From: Halictus rubicundus
Lineage: Eukaryota > Arthropoda > Insecta > Hymenoptera > Halictidae
Assembly (NCBI RefSeq): GCF_050948215.1
Contig: NW_027489010.1
Location: forward strand, 1 to 64,000
Reading direction: 5' to 3'
Length of the DNA stretch: 64,000 nucleotides
A model generated the notes under the pieces. It was not told the origin of the DNA, made no database searches, and saw nothing but the letters and a program-made list of their open reading frames with translations. The position numbers and the translations under genes were made by a program. Shown here one piece after another: positions 38,824 to 52,155 of this stretch (position 1 is the first letter of the stretch; each line of letters starts with the position of its first letter).

Positions 38824-41800
38824 AGGATAGGATAGAGGATAGGAAAGGATAGAGGATAGGATAGGATAGAAGATACAATAGGATAGACGATAGGATAGTA
38901 TAGAGGGTAGGATAGGATAGAGGATAGGATAGGATAGAGGATAGAGGATAGAGGATAGGATAGGATAGAGTATAGGATAGGATAGAGGATAGGATAGGAC
39001 AGAGGATAGGATAGGGGATTTGATAGGATAGAGGATAGGATAGGATAGGATAGAGGATAGGATAGGATAGAGGTTACGATAGGATAGAGGATAGGATAGG
39101 ACAGAGGATAGGATAGGGGATTTGAAAGGATAGAGGATAGGATAGGATAGAGGATTGGATAGGATAGAGGATAGATGATAGGATAAGATAGAGGATCGGA
39201 TAGGGGATAGGATAGGATAGAGGATAGGATAGGATAGAAGATAGGATATGATAGAGGAAAGATGATAGGATAGGATAGAGGATAGGATAGGATAGAGGAT
39301 AGAGGATAGGATAGGATAGAGGATAGGATAGGATAGAAGATAGGACAGGATAGAGGATACGATAGGATACAGGATAGGATAGGATAGAGGATAGGATAGG
39401 ATAGAGGATAGGATAGGATAGAGGATAGGATAGGATAGAGGATAGGATACGATAGAGGATAGGATAGGACAGAGGATTGGATAGAATAGAGGATAGATGA
39501 TAGCATAGGATAGAGGATAGGATAGGGGATTTGATAGGATAGAGGATAGGATAGGATAGAAGATAGGATATGATAGAGGAAAGATGATAGGATAAGATAG
39601 AGGATCGGATAGGGGATAGGATGGGATAGAGGATAGGATAGGATAGAAGATACAATAGGATAGAGGATAGGATAGGATAGAGGATAGTTTAGGATAGAGG
39701 ATAGAGGATAGGATAGGATAGAGGATAGGATAGGATAGAGGATAGGATAGGATAGAGGATAGGATAGGACAGAGGATAGCGTAGGGGATTTGATAGGATA
39801 GAGGATAGGATAGGATAGAGGATTGGATAGAATAGAGGATAGATGATAGGACAGGATAGAGGATAGGATAGGGGATTTGATAGGATAGAGGATAGGATAG
39901 GATAGAAGATAGGATATGATAGAGGAAATATGATAGGATAGGGGATAGGATAGGATAGAGGATAGGATAGGATAGAGGATACGATAGGATAGAGGATAGG
40001 ATAGGAAAGAGGATAGGATAGGATAGAGGATAGGAAAGGATAGAGGATACGATAGGACAGAGGATAGGATAGGGGATTTGATAGGATAGGATAGAGGATA
40101 GGATAGGATAGAGGATAGGATAGGATAGAGGATAGGATAGGATAGAGGATAGGATAGGATAGAGGATAGGATAGGGGATTTGATAGGATAGAGGATAGGA
40201 TAGGATAGAAGATAGGATATGATAGAGGAAAGATGATAGGATAAAATAGAGGATCGGATAGGGGAAAGGATAGGATAGAGGATATGATAGGATAGAAGAT
40301 AGGATAGGATAGAGGATAGGATAGGATAGAGGATATAATAGGATAGAGGATTGGATAGAGGATAGGATAGGATAGAGGATAGGATAGGATAGAGGATAGG
40401 ATAGGATAGAGGATAGGATAGGATAGAGGATAGGATAGGATAGATGATAGGATAGAATAGAGGAAAGGATAGGATAGAGGATTGGATAGAATAGAGGATA
40501 GATGATAGGATAGGATAGAGGATAGGATAGGGGATTTGATAGGATAGAGGATAGGATAGGATAGAAGATAGGATATGATAGAGGAAAGATGATAGGATAG
40601 GTAGAGGATCGGATAGGGGATAGGATAGCATAGAGGATAGGATAGGATAGAGGATAGGATAGGATAGAGGATAGGATAGGAAAGAGGATAGGATAGGATA
40701 GAGGATAGGAAAGGATAGAGGATAGGATAGGACAGAGGATAGGATAGGGGATTTGATAGGATAGGATAGATGATAGGATAGGATAGAGGATAGGATAGGA
40801 TAGAGAGATAGGATAGGATAGAGGAGAGGATAGGATAGGATAGAGGATAGGATAGGATAGAGGATAGGATAGGATAGAGGATAGGATAGGATAGAGGATA
40901 GGATAGGATAGAGGATAGGATAGGATAGAGGATAGGATAGGATAGAGGATAGGATAGGATAGAGGATAGGATAGGATAGAGGATAGGATAGGATAGAGGA
41001 TAGGATAGGATAGAGGATAGGATAGGATAGAGGATAGGATAGGATAGAGGATAGGATAGGATAGAGGATAGGATAGACGATAGGATAGGATAGAGGATAG
41101 TGTAGGATAGAGGATAGGATAGGACAGAGGATAGGATAGGATAGAGGATAGGATAGGATAGAGGATAGGATAGGATAGAGGATAGGATAGACGATAGGAT
41201 AGGATAGAGGATAGGATAGGATAGAGGATAGGATAGGAAAGAGGATAGGATAGGATAGAGGATAGGAAAGGATAGAGGATAGGATAGGATAGAGGATAGG
41301 ATAGGATAGAGGACAGGATAGGATACAGGATTGGATAGGATACAGGGAAGGATAGGATTGAGGATAGGATAGGATGGAGGATAGGATAGGATAGAGGATA
41401 GGATAGGATAGAGGTTAGGATAGAGGATAGGATAGGATAGAGGATAGGATAGGATAGAGGATAGGATAGGATAGAGGATAGTATAGGATAGAGGATAGGA
41501 TAGGATAGAGGATAGAGGATAGGATAGGATAGAAGATAGGATAGGATAGAGGATAGGATAGGATAGAGGATAGGATAGGATAGAGGATAGGATAGGACAG
41601 AGGATAGGGTAGGGGTTTGATAGGATAGAGGATAGGATAGGATAGAGGATAGGATAGGATAGAGGATAGGATAGGATAGAGGATAGGATAGACGATAGGA
41701 TAGGATAGAGGATAGGATAGGATAGAGGTCAGGATAGGATAGAGGGTAGGATAGAATAGAGGACAGGATAGGATACAGGATTGGATAGGATACAGGAAAG

Positions 41801-41840
41801 GATAGGATTGAGGATAGGATAGGATGGAGGATAGGATAGG
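38824..41840. repeat. About 3-kb higher-order unit, copy 3
   Basis: Markers are GATACAATAGG 38,875, GGTTACG 39,073, GTTTAGG about 39,687, GATAAAATAG 40,243, GAGAGATAGG about 40,802, ACAGGGAAGG 41,345 and GGTCAGG about 41,729. The pure 17-mer run between GAGAGG (40,824) and GACG (41,078) holds 14 units, against seven and six in the other two copies. Private changes include GATAGTGTAGG (about 41,098; GATAGTATAGG in the others), GGGGTTTGAT (one T fewer, about 41,614) and GATAGGTAGAGG at about 40,589. Confidence 0.86.
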
Positions 41841-43314
41841 ATAGAGTATAGGATAGGATAGAGGATAGGATAGACGATAGGATAGTATAGAGGGTAGGAT
41901 AGGATAGAGGATAGGATAGGATAGAGGATAGAGGATAGAGGATAGGATAGGATAGAGTATAGGATAGGATAGAGGATAGGATAGGACAGAGGATAGGATA
42001 GGGGATTTGATAGGATAGAGGATAGGATAGGATAGGATAGAGGATAGGATAGGATAGAGGATAGGATAGGATAGAGGTTACGATAGGATAGAGGATAGGA
42101 TAGGACAGAGGATAGGATAGGGGATTTGAAAGGATAGAGGATAGGATAGGATAGAGGATTGGATAGGATAGAGGATAGATGATAGGATAAGATAGAGGAT
42201 CGGATAGGGGATAGGATAGGATAGAGGATAGGATAGGATAGAAGATAGGATATGGGATTTGATAGGATAGAGGATAGGATAGGATAGAAGATAGGATATG
42301 ATAGAGGAAAGATGATAGGATAAGATAGAGGATCGGATAGGGGATAGGATGGGATAGAGGATAGGATAGGATAGAAGATACAATAGGATAGAGGATAGGA
42401 TAGGATAGAGGATAGTTTAGGATAGAGGATAGAGGATAGGATAGGATAGAGGATAGGATAGGATAGAGGATAGGATAGGATAGAGGATAGGATAGGACAG
42501 AGGATAGCGTAGGGGATTTGATAGGATAGAGGATAGGATAGGATAGAAGATAGGATAGGATAGAGGATAGGATAGGATAGAGGATAGGATAGGATAGAGG
42601 ATTGGATAGAGGATAGGATAGGATAGAGGATAGGATAGGATAGAGGATAGGATAGGATAGAGGATAGGATACGATAGAGGATAGGATAGGACAGAGGATT
42701 GGATAGAATAGAGGATAGATGATAGCATAGGATAGAGGATAGGATAGGGGATTTGATAGGATAGAGGATAGGATAGGATAGAAGATAGGATATGATAGAG
42801 GAAAGATGATAGGATAAGATAGAGGATCGGATAGGGATAGGATGGGATAGAGGATAGGATAGGATAGAAGATACAATAGGATAGAGGATAGGATAGGATA
42901 GAGGATAGTTTAGGATAGAGGATAGAGGATAGGATAGGATAGAGGATAGGATAGGATAGAGGATAGGATAGGATAGAGGATAGGATAGGACAGAGGATAG
43001 CGTAGGGGATTTGATAGGATAGAGGATAGGATAGGATAGAAGATAGGATAGGATAGAGGATAGGATAGGATAGAAGATAGGATATGATAGAGGAAAGATG
43101 ATAGGATAAGATAGAGGACAGGATAGGATAGAAGATAGGATATGATAGAGGAAAGATGATAGGATAAGATAGAGGATCGGATAGGGGATAGGATGGGATA
43201 GAGGATAGGATAGGATAGAAGATAGGATAGGATAGAGGATAGGATAGGATAGAGGATAGTTTAGGATAGAGGATAGAGGATAGGATAGGATAGTGGATAG
43301 GATAGGATAGAGGA
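41841..43314. repeat. Shortened restart of the 3-kb unit and copy of 30.7-31.9 kb
   Basis: This begins again with GAGTATAGG, GACGATAGG, GAGGGTAGG and GGTTACG (42,077, which is 3,004 after the previous one). At about 42,250 it is shortened: GATATGGGATTTGATAGG joins two words that are far apart in longer copies. It then has GTTTAGG at 42,415, 42,908 and 43,259. From about 42,595 it copies 30,735 onward. At about 42,834 one G is missing from the GATCGGATAGGGG word, a private 1-nt deletion. Confidence 0.8.
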
Positions 43315-44548
43315 TAGGATAGGATAGAAGATAGGATAGGATAGAGGATAGGATAGGATAGAGGATAGATGATAGGATAGGATAGAGGATAGGATAGGGG
43401 ATTTGATAGGATAGAGGATAGGATAGGATAGAAGATAGGATATGATAGAGGAAAGATGATAGGAAAAGATAGAGGATCGGATAGGGGATAGGATAGGATA
43501 GAGGATAGGATAGGATAGAGGATAGGATAGGATAGAGGATAGGATAGGATAGAGGATAGGATAGGAAAGAGGATAGGATAGGATAGAGGATAGGAAAGGA
43601 TAGAGGATAGGATAGGACAGAGGATAGGATAGGGGATTTGATAGGATAGGATAGAGGATAGGATAGACGATAGGATAGGATAGAGCATAGGATAGGATAG
43701 AGGATAGGATAGGATAGAGGACAGGATAGGATAGAGGGTAGGATAGAATAGAGGACAGGATAGGATACAGGATTGGATAGGATACAGGAAAGGATAGGAT
43801 TGAGGATAGGATAGGATGGAGGATAGGATAGGATAGAGTATAGGATAGGATAGAGGATAGGATAGACGATAGGATAGTATAGAGGGTAGATAGGATAGAG
43901 GATAGGATAGGATAGAGGATAGAGGATAGAGGATAGAGGATAGGATAGGATAGAGGATAGGATAGGATAGAGGATAGGATAGGATAGAGGATAGGATAGG
44001 ATAGAGGATAGGATAGGAAAGAGGATAGGATAGGATAGAGGATAGGAAATGATAGAGGATAGGATAGGACAGAGGATAGGATAGGGGATTTGATAGGATA
44101 GGATAGAGGATAGGATAGACGATAGGATAGGATAGAGCATAGGATAGGATAGAGGATAGGATAGGATAGAGGACAGGATAGGATAGAGGGTAGGATAGAA
44201 TAGAGGACAGGATAGGATACAGGATTGGATAGGATACAGGAAAGGATAGGATTGAGGATAGGATAGGATGGAGGATAGGATAGGATAGGATAGAGTATAG
44301 GATAGGATAGAGGATAGGATAGACGATAGGATAGTATAGAGGGTAGGATAGGATAGAGGATAGGATAGGATAGAGGATAGAGGATAGAGGATAATATAGG
44401 ATAGAGGATAGGATAGGATAGAGGATAGGATAGGACAGATGATAGTATAGGGGATTTGATACGATAGAGGATAGGATAGGATAGAAGATAGGATAGGATA
44501 GAGGATAGGATAGGATAGAGGATAGGATAGGATAGAGGATAGGATAGG
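43315..44548. repeat. Second copy of the 36.8-38.0 kb segment
   Basis: Offset 6,550 holds for GATAGGAAAAG (43,464), GAGGGTAGATAGG (about 43,885), GATAGGAAATGATAG (44,041) and GATAATATAGG (44,391). The match ends at about 44,549, where this copy continues with GATACAGG and the 38.0-kb copy with GAATAGAGGATAGATG. It is the last block whose closest relative lies in B1, so it forms the B1/B2 junction. Confidence 0.84.
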
Positions 44549-45284
44549 ATACAGGATAGGATAGGACAGAGGATAGGATAGGGGATTTGATAGGATAGGG
44601 GATAGGATAGGATAGAGGATTGGATAGAATAGAGGATAGATGATAGGATAGGATAGAGGATAGGATAGGGGATTTGATAGGATAGAGGATAGGATAGGAT
44701 AGAAGATAGGATATGATAGAGGAAAGATGATAGGACAAGAAAGAGGATCGGATAGGGGTTAGGATAGGATAGAGGATAGGATAGGATAGAAGATAGGATA
44801 GGATAGAGGATAGGATAGGGGATTTGATAGGATAGAGGATAGGATAGGATAGAAGATAGGATAGGATAGAGGAAAGATGATAGGATAAGATAGAGGATCG
44901 GATAGAGGATAGGATAGGATAGAAGATAGGATAGGATAGAGGATAGGATAGGATAGAAGATAGGATAGGATAGAGGGTAGGATAGGATAGAGGATTGGAT
45001 AGAATAGAGGATGGATGATAGGATAGGATAGAGGATAGGATAGGGGATTTGATAGGATAGAGGATAGGATAGGATAGAAGATAGGATATGATAGAGGAAA
45101 GATGATAGGATAAGATAGAGGATCGGATAGGGGATAGGATAGGATAGAGGATAGGATAGGATAGAGGATAGGATAGGATAGAGGATAGGATAGACGATAG
45201 GATAGGATAGAGCATAGGATAGGATAGAGGATAGGATAGGATAGAGGACAGGATAGGATAGAGGGTAGGATAGAATAGAGGACA
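44549..45284. repeat. Variant array at the left of domain B2
   Basis: This holds GGGGATTTGATAGG modules (about 44,580, 44,667, 44,818 and 45,046), GATGATAGGACAAGAAAGAGG (about 44,730, unusual), a GGGGTTAGG unit (44,756) and GAGGATGGATGATAGG (about 45,010). I found no long constant-offset match for this piece, although every word in it is common in the surrounding array. Confidence 0.65.
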
Positions 45285-47063
45285 GGATAGGTTACAGGAT
45301 TGGATAGGATACAGGAAAGGATAGGATTGAGGATAGGATAGGATGGAGGATAGGATAGGAAAGAGGATAGGATAGGATAGAGTATAGGAAAGGATAGAGG
45401 ATAGGATAGGACAGAGGATAGGATAGGGGATTTGATAGGATAGGATAGAGGATAGGATAGACGATAGGATAGGATAGAGCATAGGATAGGATAGAGGATA
45501 GGATAGGATAGAGGATAGGATAGGATAGAGGATTGGATAGAATAGAGGATAGATGATAGCATAGGATAGAGGATAGGATAGGATAGAGGATTGGATAGAA
45601 TAGAGGATAGATGATAGCATAGGATAGAGGATAGGATAGGGGATTTGATAGGATAGAGGATAGGATAGGATAGAAGATAGGATTGGATAGAGGATAGGAT
45701 AGGATAGAGGATAGAATAGGATAGAGGATTGGATAGAGGATAGGATAGGATAGAGGATAGGATAGGATAGAGGATTGGATAGAATAGAGGATAGATGATA
45801 GGATAGGATAGGGGATTTGATAGGATAGAGGATAGGATAGGATAGAAGATAGGATATGATAGAGGAAAGATGATAGGATAAGATAGAGGATCGGATAGGA
45901 TAGAGGATAGGATAGGATAGAGGATAAGATAGGATAGAGGATAGGATAGACGATAGGATAGGATAGAGGATAGGATAGGATAGAGGATAGGATAGGAAAG
46001 AGGATAGGATAGGATAGAGGATAGGAAAGGATAGAGGATAGGATAGGATAGAGGATTGGATAGGATAGAGGATAGATGATAGGATAGGATAGAGGATAGG
46101 ATAGCGGATTTGATAGGATAGAGGATAGGATAGGATAGAAGATAGGATATGATAGAGGAAAGATGATAGGATAAGATAGAGGATCGGATAGGGGATAGGA
46201 TAGGATAGAGGATATGATAGGATAGAAGATAGGATAGGATAGACGATAGGATAGGATAGAGGATAGGATAGGATAGAGGATTGGATAGAGGATAGGATAG
46301 GATAGAGGATAGGATAGGATAGAGGATAGGATAGGATAGAAGATAGGATAGGATAGAGGATAGGATAGGATAGAAGATAGGATAGGATAGAGGATAGGAT
46401 AGGATAGAGGATTGGATAGAATAGAGGATAGATGATAGGATAGGATAGAGGATAGGATAGGGGATTTGATAGGATAGAGGATAGGATAGGATAGAAGATA
46501 GGATATGATAGAGGAAATATGATAGGATAAGGTAGAGGATCGGATAGGGGATAGGATAGGATAGAGGATAGGATAGGATAGAGGATAGGATAGGATAGAG
46601 GATAGGATAGGAAAGAGGATAGGATAGGATAGAGGATAGGAAAGGATAGAGGATAGGATAGGACAGAGGATAGGATAGGGGATTTGATAGGATAGGATAG
46701 AGGATAGGATAGACGATAGGATAGGATAGAGCATAGGATAGGATAGAGGATAGGATAGGATAGAGGACAGGATAGGATAGAGGGTAGGATAGAATAGAGG
46801 ACAGGATAGGATACAGGATTGGATAGGATACAGGAAAGGATAGGATTGAGGATAGGATAGGATGGAGGATAGGATAGGATAGAGTATAGGATAGGATAGA
46901 GGATAGGATAGACGATAGGATAGTATAGAGGGTAGATAGGATAGAGGATAGGATAGGATAGAGGATAGAGGATAGAGGATAGAGGATAGGATAGGATAGA
47001 GGATAGGATAGGATAGAGGATAGGATAGGACAGAGGATAGTATAGGGGATTTGATAGGATAGA
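45285..47063. repeat. About 1.8-kb segmental duplication, copy 1
   Basis: From GGTTACAGGATTGG (45,291) the sequence matches 50,271 onward at +4,980. The offset becomes 4,997 after a 17-bp unit difference near 45,760, and 5,070 after an extra GAGGGTAGG/ACAGG stretch in the other copy near 51,100. Private substitutions here include GATTGGATAGAGG (about 45,682) and GATAGAATAGG (about 45,712). The match ends after GATAGTATAGGGGATTTG at about 47,060. Confidence 0.84.
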
Positions 47064-50000
47064 GGATAGGATAGGATAGAGGATAGGATAGGATAGAGGA
47101 TAGGATAGGATAGAGGATAGGATAGGACAGAGGATTGGATAGAGGATTGGATAGAGGATAGGATAGGATAGAGGATATTATAGGATAGAGGATATGATAG
47201 GATAGAGGATAGTATAGGATAGAGGATTGGATAGGATAGAGGACAGGATAGACGATAGGATAGGATAGAGGATACGATAGGATAGAGGATAGGATCGGAT
47301 AGAGGACAGGATAGGATACAGGATTGGATAGGATACAGGAAAGGATAGGATTGAGGATAGGATAGGACAGAGGATAGGATAGGGGATTTGATAGGATAGG
47401 ATAGAGGATAGGATAGACGATAGGATAGGATAGAGCATAGGATAGGATAGAGGATAGGATAGGATAGAGGACAGGATAGGATAGAGGGTAGGATAGAATA
47501 GAGGACAGGATAGGATACAGGATTGGATAGGATACAGGAAAGGATAGGATTGAGGATAGGATAGGATGGAGGATAGGATAGGAAAGAGGATAGGTTAGGG
47601 GATTTGATAGGATAGGATAGAGGATAGGATAGGATAGAGGATTGGATAGAATAGAGGATAGATGATAGCATAGGATAGAGGATAGGATAGGGGATTTGAT
47701 AGGATAGAGGATAGGATAGGATAGAAGTTTCGATAGGATAGAGGATAGGATAGGATAGAGGATAGGATAGGGGATTTGATAGGATAGAGGATAGGATAGG
47801 ATAGAAGATAGGATAGGATAGAGGTAAGATGATAGGATAAGATAGAGGATCGGATAGGGGATAGATAGGATAGAGGATAGGATAGGATAGAGGATAGGAT
47901 AGGATAGAGGATAGGATAGGATAGAGGATAGGATAGGATAGAGGATAGGATAGGAAAGAGGATAGGATAGGGGATTTGATAGGATAGAGGATAGGATAGA
48001 AGATAGGATAGGATAGAGGATAGGATAGGGGATTTGATAGGATAGGATAGAGGATAGGATAGGGGATTTGATAGGATAGAGGATAGGATAGGATAGAAGA
48101 TAGGATAGGATAGAGGAAAGATGATAGGATAAGATAGAGGATCGGATAGAGGATAGGATAGGATAGAAGATAGGATAGGATAGAGGATAGGATAGGATAG
48201 AGGATACGATAGGATAGAGGATGGGATAGTATAGAGGATAGGATAGGATAGAGGATGGGATAGGATAGAAGATAGGATAGGATAGAGGATAGGATAGGAT
48301 AGAGGATAGGATAGGACAGAGGATAGGATAGGGGATTTGATAGGATAGAGGATAGGATAGAAGATAGGATAGGATAGAGGATAGGATAGGATAGAGGATT
48401 GGATAGAATAGAGGATAGATGATAGCATAGGATAGAGGATAGGATAGGGGATTTGATAGGATAGAGGATAGGATAGGATAGAAGATAGGATATGATAGAG
48501 GAAAGATGATAGGATAAGATAGAGGATCGGATAGGGGATAGGATAGGATAGAGGATAGGATAGGATAGAGGATAGGATAGGATAGAGGATAGGATAGACG
48601 ATAGGATAGGATAGAGCATAGGATAGGATAGAGGATAGGATAGGATAGAGGACAGGATAGGATAGAGGGTAGGATAGAATAGAGGACAGGATAGGATACA
48701 GGATTGGATAGGATACAGGAAAGGATAGGATTGAGGATAGGATAGGATGGAGGATAGGATAGGAAAGAGGATAGGATAGGATAGAGGATAGGAAAGGATA
48801 GAGGATAGGATAGGACAGAGGATAGGATAGGGGATTTGATAGGATAGAGGATAGGATAGGATAGAAGATTCGATAGGATAGAGGATAGGATAGGATAGAG
48901 GATAGGATAGGATAGAGGATAGAGGATAGGATAGGTTAGAGGATAGGATAGGATAGAGGATAGGATAGGATAGAGGATAGGATATAATAGAGGATAGGAT
49001 AGGAGAGAGGATAGGATAGGACAGAGGATAGGGTAGGGGATTTGATAGGATAGAGGATAGGATAGGATAGAAGATAGGATAGGATAGAGGATAGGATAGG
49101 ATAGAGGATAGGATAGGATAGAGGATTGGATAGAGGATAGGATAGGATAGAGGATAGGATAGGATAGAAGATAGGATAGGATAGAGGATAGGATAGGATA
49201 GAGGATTGGATAGGATAGAGGACAGGATAGGATAGAGGGTAGGATAGAATAGAGGACAGGATAGGATACAGGATTGGATAGGATACAGGAAAGGATAGGA
49301 TTGAGGATAGGATAGGATGGAGGATAGGATAGGATAGAGTATAGGATAGGATAGAGGATAGGATAGACGATAGGATAGTATAGAGGGTAGGATAGGATAG
49401 AGGATAGGATAGGATAGAGGATAGAGGATAGAGGATAGAGGATAGGATAGGATAGAGGATAGGATAGGATAGAGGATAGGATAGGATAGAGGATAGGATA
49501 GGATAGGATAGAGGATAGGATAGGATAGAGGATAGGATAGGATAGAGGATAGGATAGGATAGAGGATAGGATAGGACAGAGGATAGGGTAGGGGATTTGA
49601 TAGGATAGAGGATAGGATAGGATAGAAGATAGGATAGGATAGAGGATAGGATAGGATAGAGGATAGGATAGGATAGAGGATTGGATAGAGGATAGGATAG
49701 GATAGAGGATAGGATAGGATAGAGGATAGGATAGGATAGAAGATAGGATAGGATAGAGGATAGGATAGGATAGAGGATAGGATAGGATATAGGACAGGAT
49801 AGGATAGAGGGTAGGATAGAATAGAGGACAGGATAGGATACAGGATTGGATAGGATACAGGAAAGGATAGGATTGAGGATAGGATAGGATGGAGGATAGG
49901 ATAGGATAGAGTATAGGATAGGATAGAGGATAGGATAGACGATAGGATAGTATAGAGGGTAGGATAGGATACAGGATAGGATAGGATAGAAGATAGGATA

Positions 50001-50264
50001 GGATAGAGGAAAGATGATAGGATAAGATAGAGGATCGGATAGGGGATAGGATAGGATAGAGGATAGGATAGGATAGAGGATAGGATAGGATAGAGGATAG
50101 GATAGGAAAGAGGATAGGATAGGATAGAGGATAGGAAATGATAGAGGATAGGATAGGACAGAGGATAGGATAGGGGATTTGATAGGATAGGATAGAGGAT
50201 AGGATAGACGATAGGATAGGATAGAGCATAGGATAGGATAGAGGATAGGATAGGATAGAGGACA
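47064..50264. repeat. Domain B2 four-marker unit, cycle 1
   Basis: In order: GATATTATAGG (47,175), GAAGTTTCG (47,728), GAAGATTCG (48,867), GGATATAATAGAGG (about 48,981), GGAGAGAGG (49,003), GAGGGTAGG (about 49,385) and GATAGGAAATGATAG (50,136). The same order recurs in later cycles with spacer lengths that differ mostly by whole units. A short GATTGGATAGAGGATTGG doubling lies at about 47,133-47,155. Confidence 0.84.
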
Positions 50265-52133
50265 GGATAGGTTACAGGATTGGATAGGATACAGGAAAGG
50301 ATAGGATTGAGGATAGGATAGGATGGAGGATAGGATAGGAAAGAGGATAGGATAGGATAGAGTATAGGAAAGGATAGAGGATAGGATAGGACAGAGGATA
50401 GGATAGGGGATTTGATAGGATAGGATAGAGGATAGGATAGACGATAGGATAGGATAGAGCATAGGATAGGATAGAGGATAGGATAGGATAGAGGATAGGA
50501 TAGGATAGAGGATTGGATAGAATAGAGGATAGATGATAGCATAGGATAGAGGATAGGATAGGATAGAGGATTGGATAGAATAGAGGATAGATGATAGCAT
50601 AGGATAGAGGATAGGATAGGGGATTTGATAGGATAGAGGATAGGATAGGATAGAAGATAGGATAGGATAGAGGATAGGATAGGATAGAGGATAGGATAGG
50701 ATAGAGGATTGGATAGAGGATAGGATAGGATAGAGGATAGGATAGGATAGAGGATAGGATAGGATAGAGGATTGGATAGAATAGAGGATAGATGATAGGA
50801 TAGGATAGGGGATTTGATAGGATAGAGGATAGGATAGGATAGAAGATAGGATATGATAGAGGAAAGATGATAGGATAAGATAGAGGATCGGATAGGATAG
50901 AGGATAGGATAGGATAGAGGATAAGATAGGATAGAGGATAGGATAGACGATAGGATAGGATAGAGGATAGGATAGGATAGAGGATAGGATAGGAAAGAGG
51001 ATAGGATAGGATAGAGGATAGGAAAGGATAGAGGATAGGATAGGATAGAGGATTGGATAGGATAGAGGATAGGATAGACGATAGGATAGGATAGAGGATA
51101 GGATAAGATAGAGGATAGGATAGGATAGAGGGTAGGATAGGATACAGGACAGGATAGGACAGAGGATAGGATAGGGGATTTGATAGGATAGAGGATAGGA
51201 TAGGATAGAAGATAGGATATGATAGAGGAAAGATGATAGGATAAGATAGAGGATCGGATAGGGGATAGGATAGGATAGAGGATATGATAGGATAGAAGAT
51301 AGGATAGGATAGACGATAGGATAGGATAGAGGATAGGATAGGATAGAGGATTGGATAGAGGATAGGATAGGATAGAGGATAGGATAAGATAGAGGATAGG
51401 ATAGGATAGAAGATAGGATAGGATAGAGGATAGGATAGGATAGAAGATAGGATAGGATAGAGGATAGGATAGGATAGAGGATTGGATAGAATAGAGGATA
51501 GATGATAGGATAGGATAGAGGATAGGATAGGGGATTTGATAGGATAGAGGATAGGATAGGATAGAAGATAGGATATGATAGAGGAAATATGATAGGATAA
51601 GGTAGAGGATCGGATAGGGGATAGGATAGGATAGAGGATAGGATAGGATAGAGGATAGGATAGGATAGAGGATAGGATAGGAAAGAGGATAGGATAGGAT
51701 AGAGGATAGGAAAGGATAGAGGATAGGATAGGACAGAGGATAGGATAGGGGATTTGATAGGATAGGATAGAGGATAGGATAGACGATAGGATAGGATAGA
51801 GCATAGGATAGGATAGAGGATAGGATAGGATAGAGGACAGGATAGGATAGAGGGTAGGATAGAATAGAGGACAGGATAGGATACAGGATTGGATAGGATA
51901 CAGGAAAGGATAGGATTGAGGATAGGATAGGATGGAGGATAGGATAGGATAGAGTATAGGATAGGATAGAGGATAGGATAGACGATAGGATAGTATAGAG
52001 GGTAGATAGGATAGAGGATAGGATAGGATAGAGGATAGAGGATAGAGGATAGAGGATAGGATAGGATAGAGGATAGGATAGGATAGAGGATAGGATAGGA
52101 CAGAGGATAGTATAGGGGATTTGATAGGATAGA
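50265..52133. repeat. About 1.85-kb segmental duplication, copy 2
   Basis: This is the partner of 45,285-47,063. It contains GGTTACAGG (50,271), the GATAGATGATAGCAT pair near 50,530 and 50,590, and GAGGGTAGATAGG (about 52,000). It is longer than its partner by one 17-mer near 50,740 and by about 73 bp near 51,070-51,170, where a GACG / GAGGGTAGG / ACAGGACAGG piece replaces a GATAGATG piece. The match ends at about 52,133 (GAAGATAGG here, GAGGATAGG in the partner). Confidence 0.84.
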
Positions 52134-52155
52134 AGATAGGATAGGATAGAGGATA

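Larger units (their letters stand above)
14900..43300. repeat. Array domain B1 (GGTTACG-marked)
   Basis: The word GAGGTTACGATAGG occurs eight times, with its GTT at 17,486, 19,138, 22,541, 27,429, 32,130, 35,315, 39,073 and 42,077, and I do not see it elsewhere. GATAGTTTAGG is confined to about 28.0-43.3 kb. GAGGAAAGATGATAGG followed by GATAAGATAGAGGATCGG and a GGGG tract recurs every few hundred bases from about 15.9 kb. The domain consists largely of recent tandem and segmental duplications of 1.0-3.4 kb, listed separately. Confidence 0.85.
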
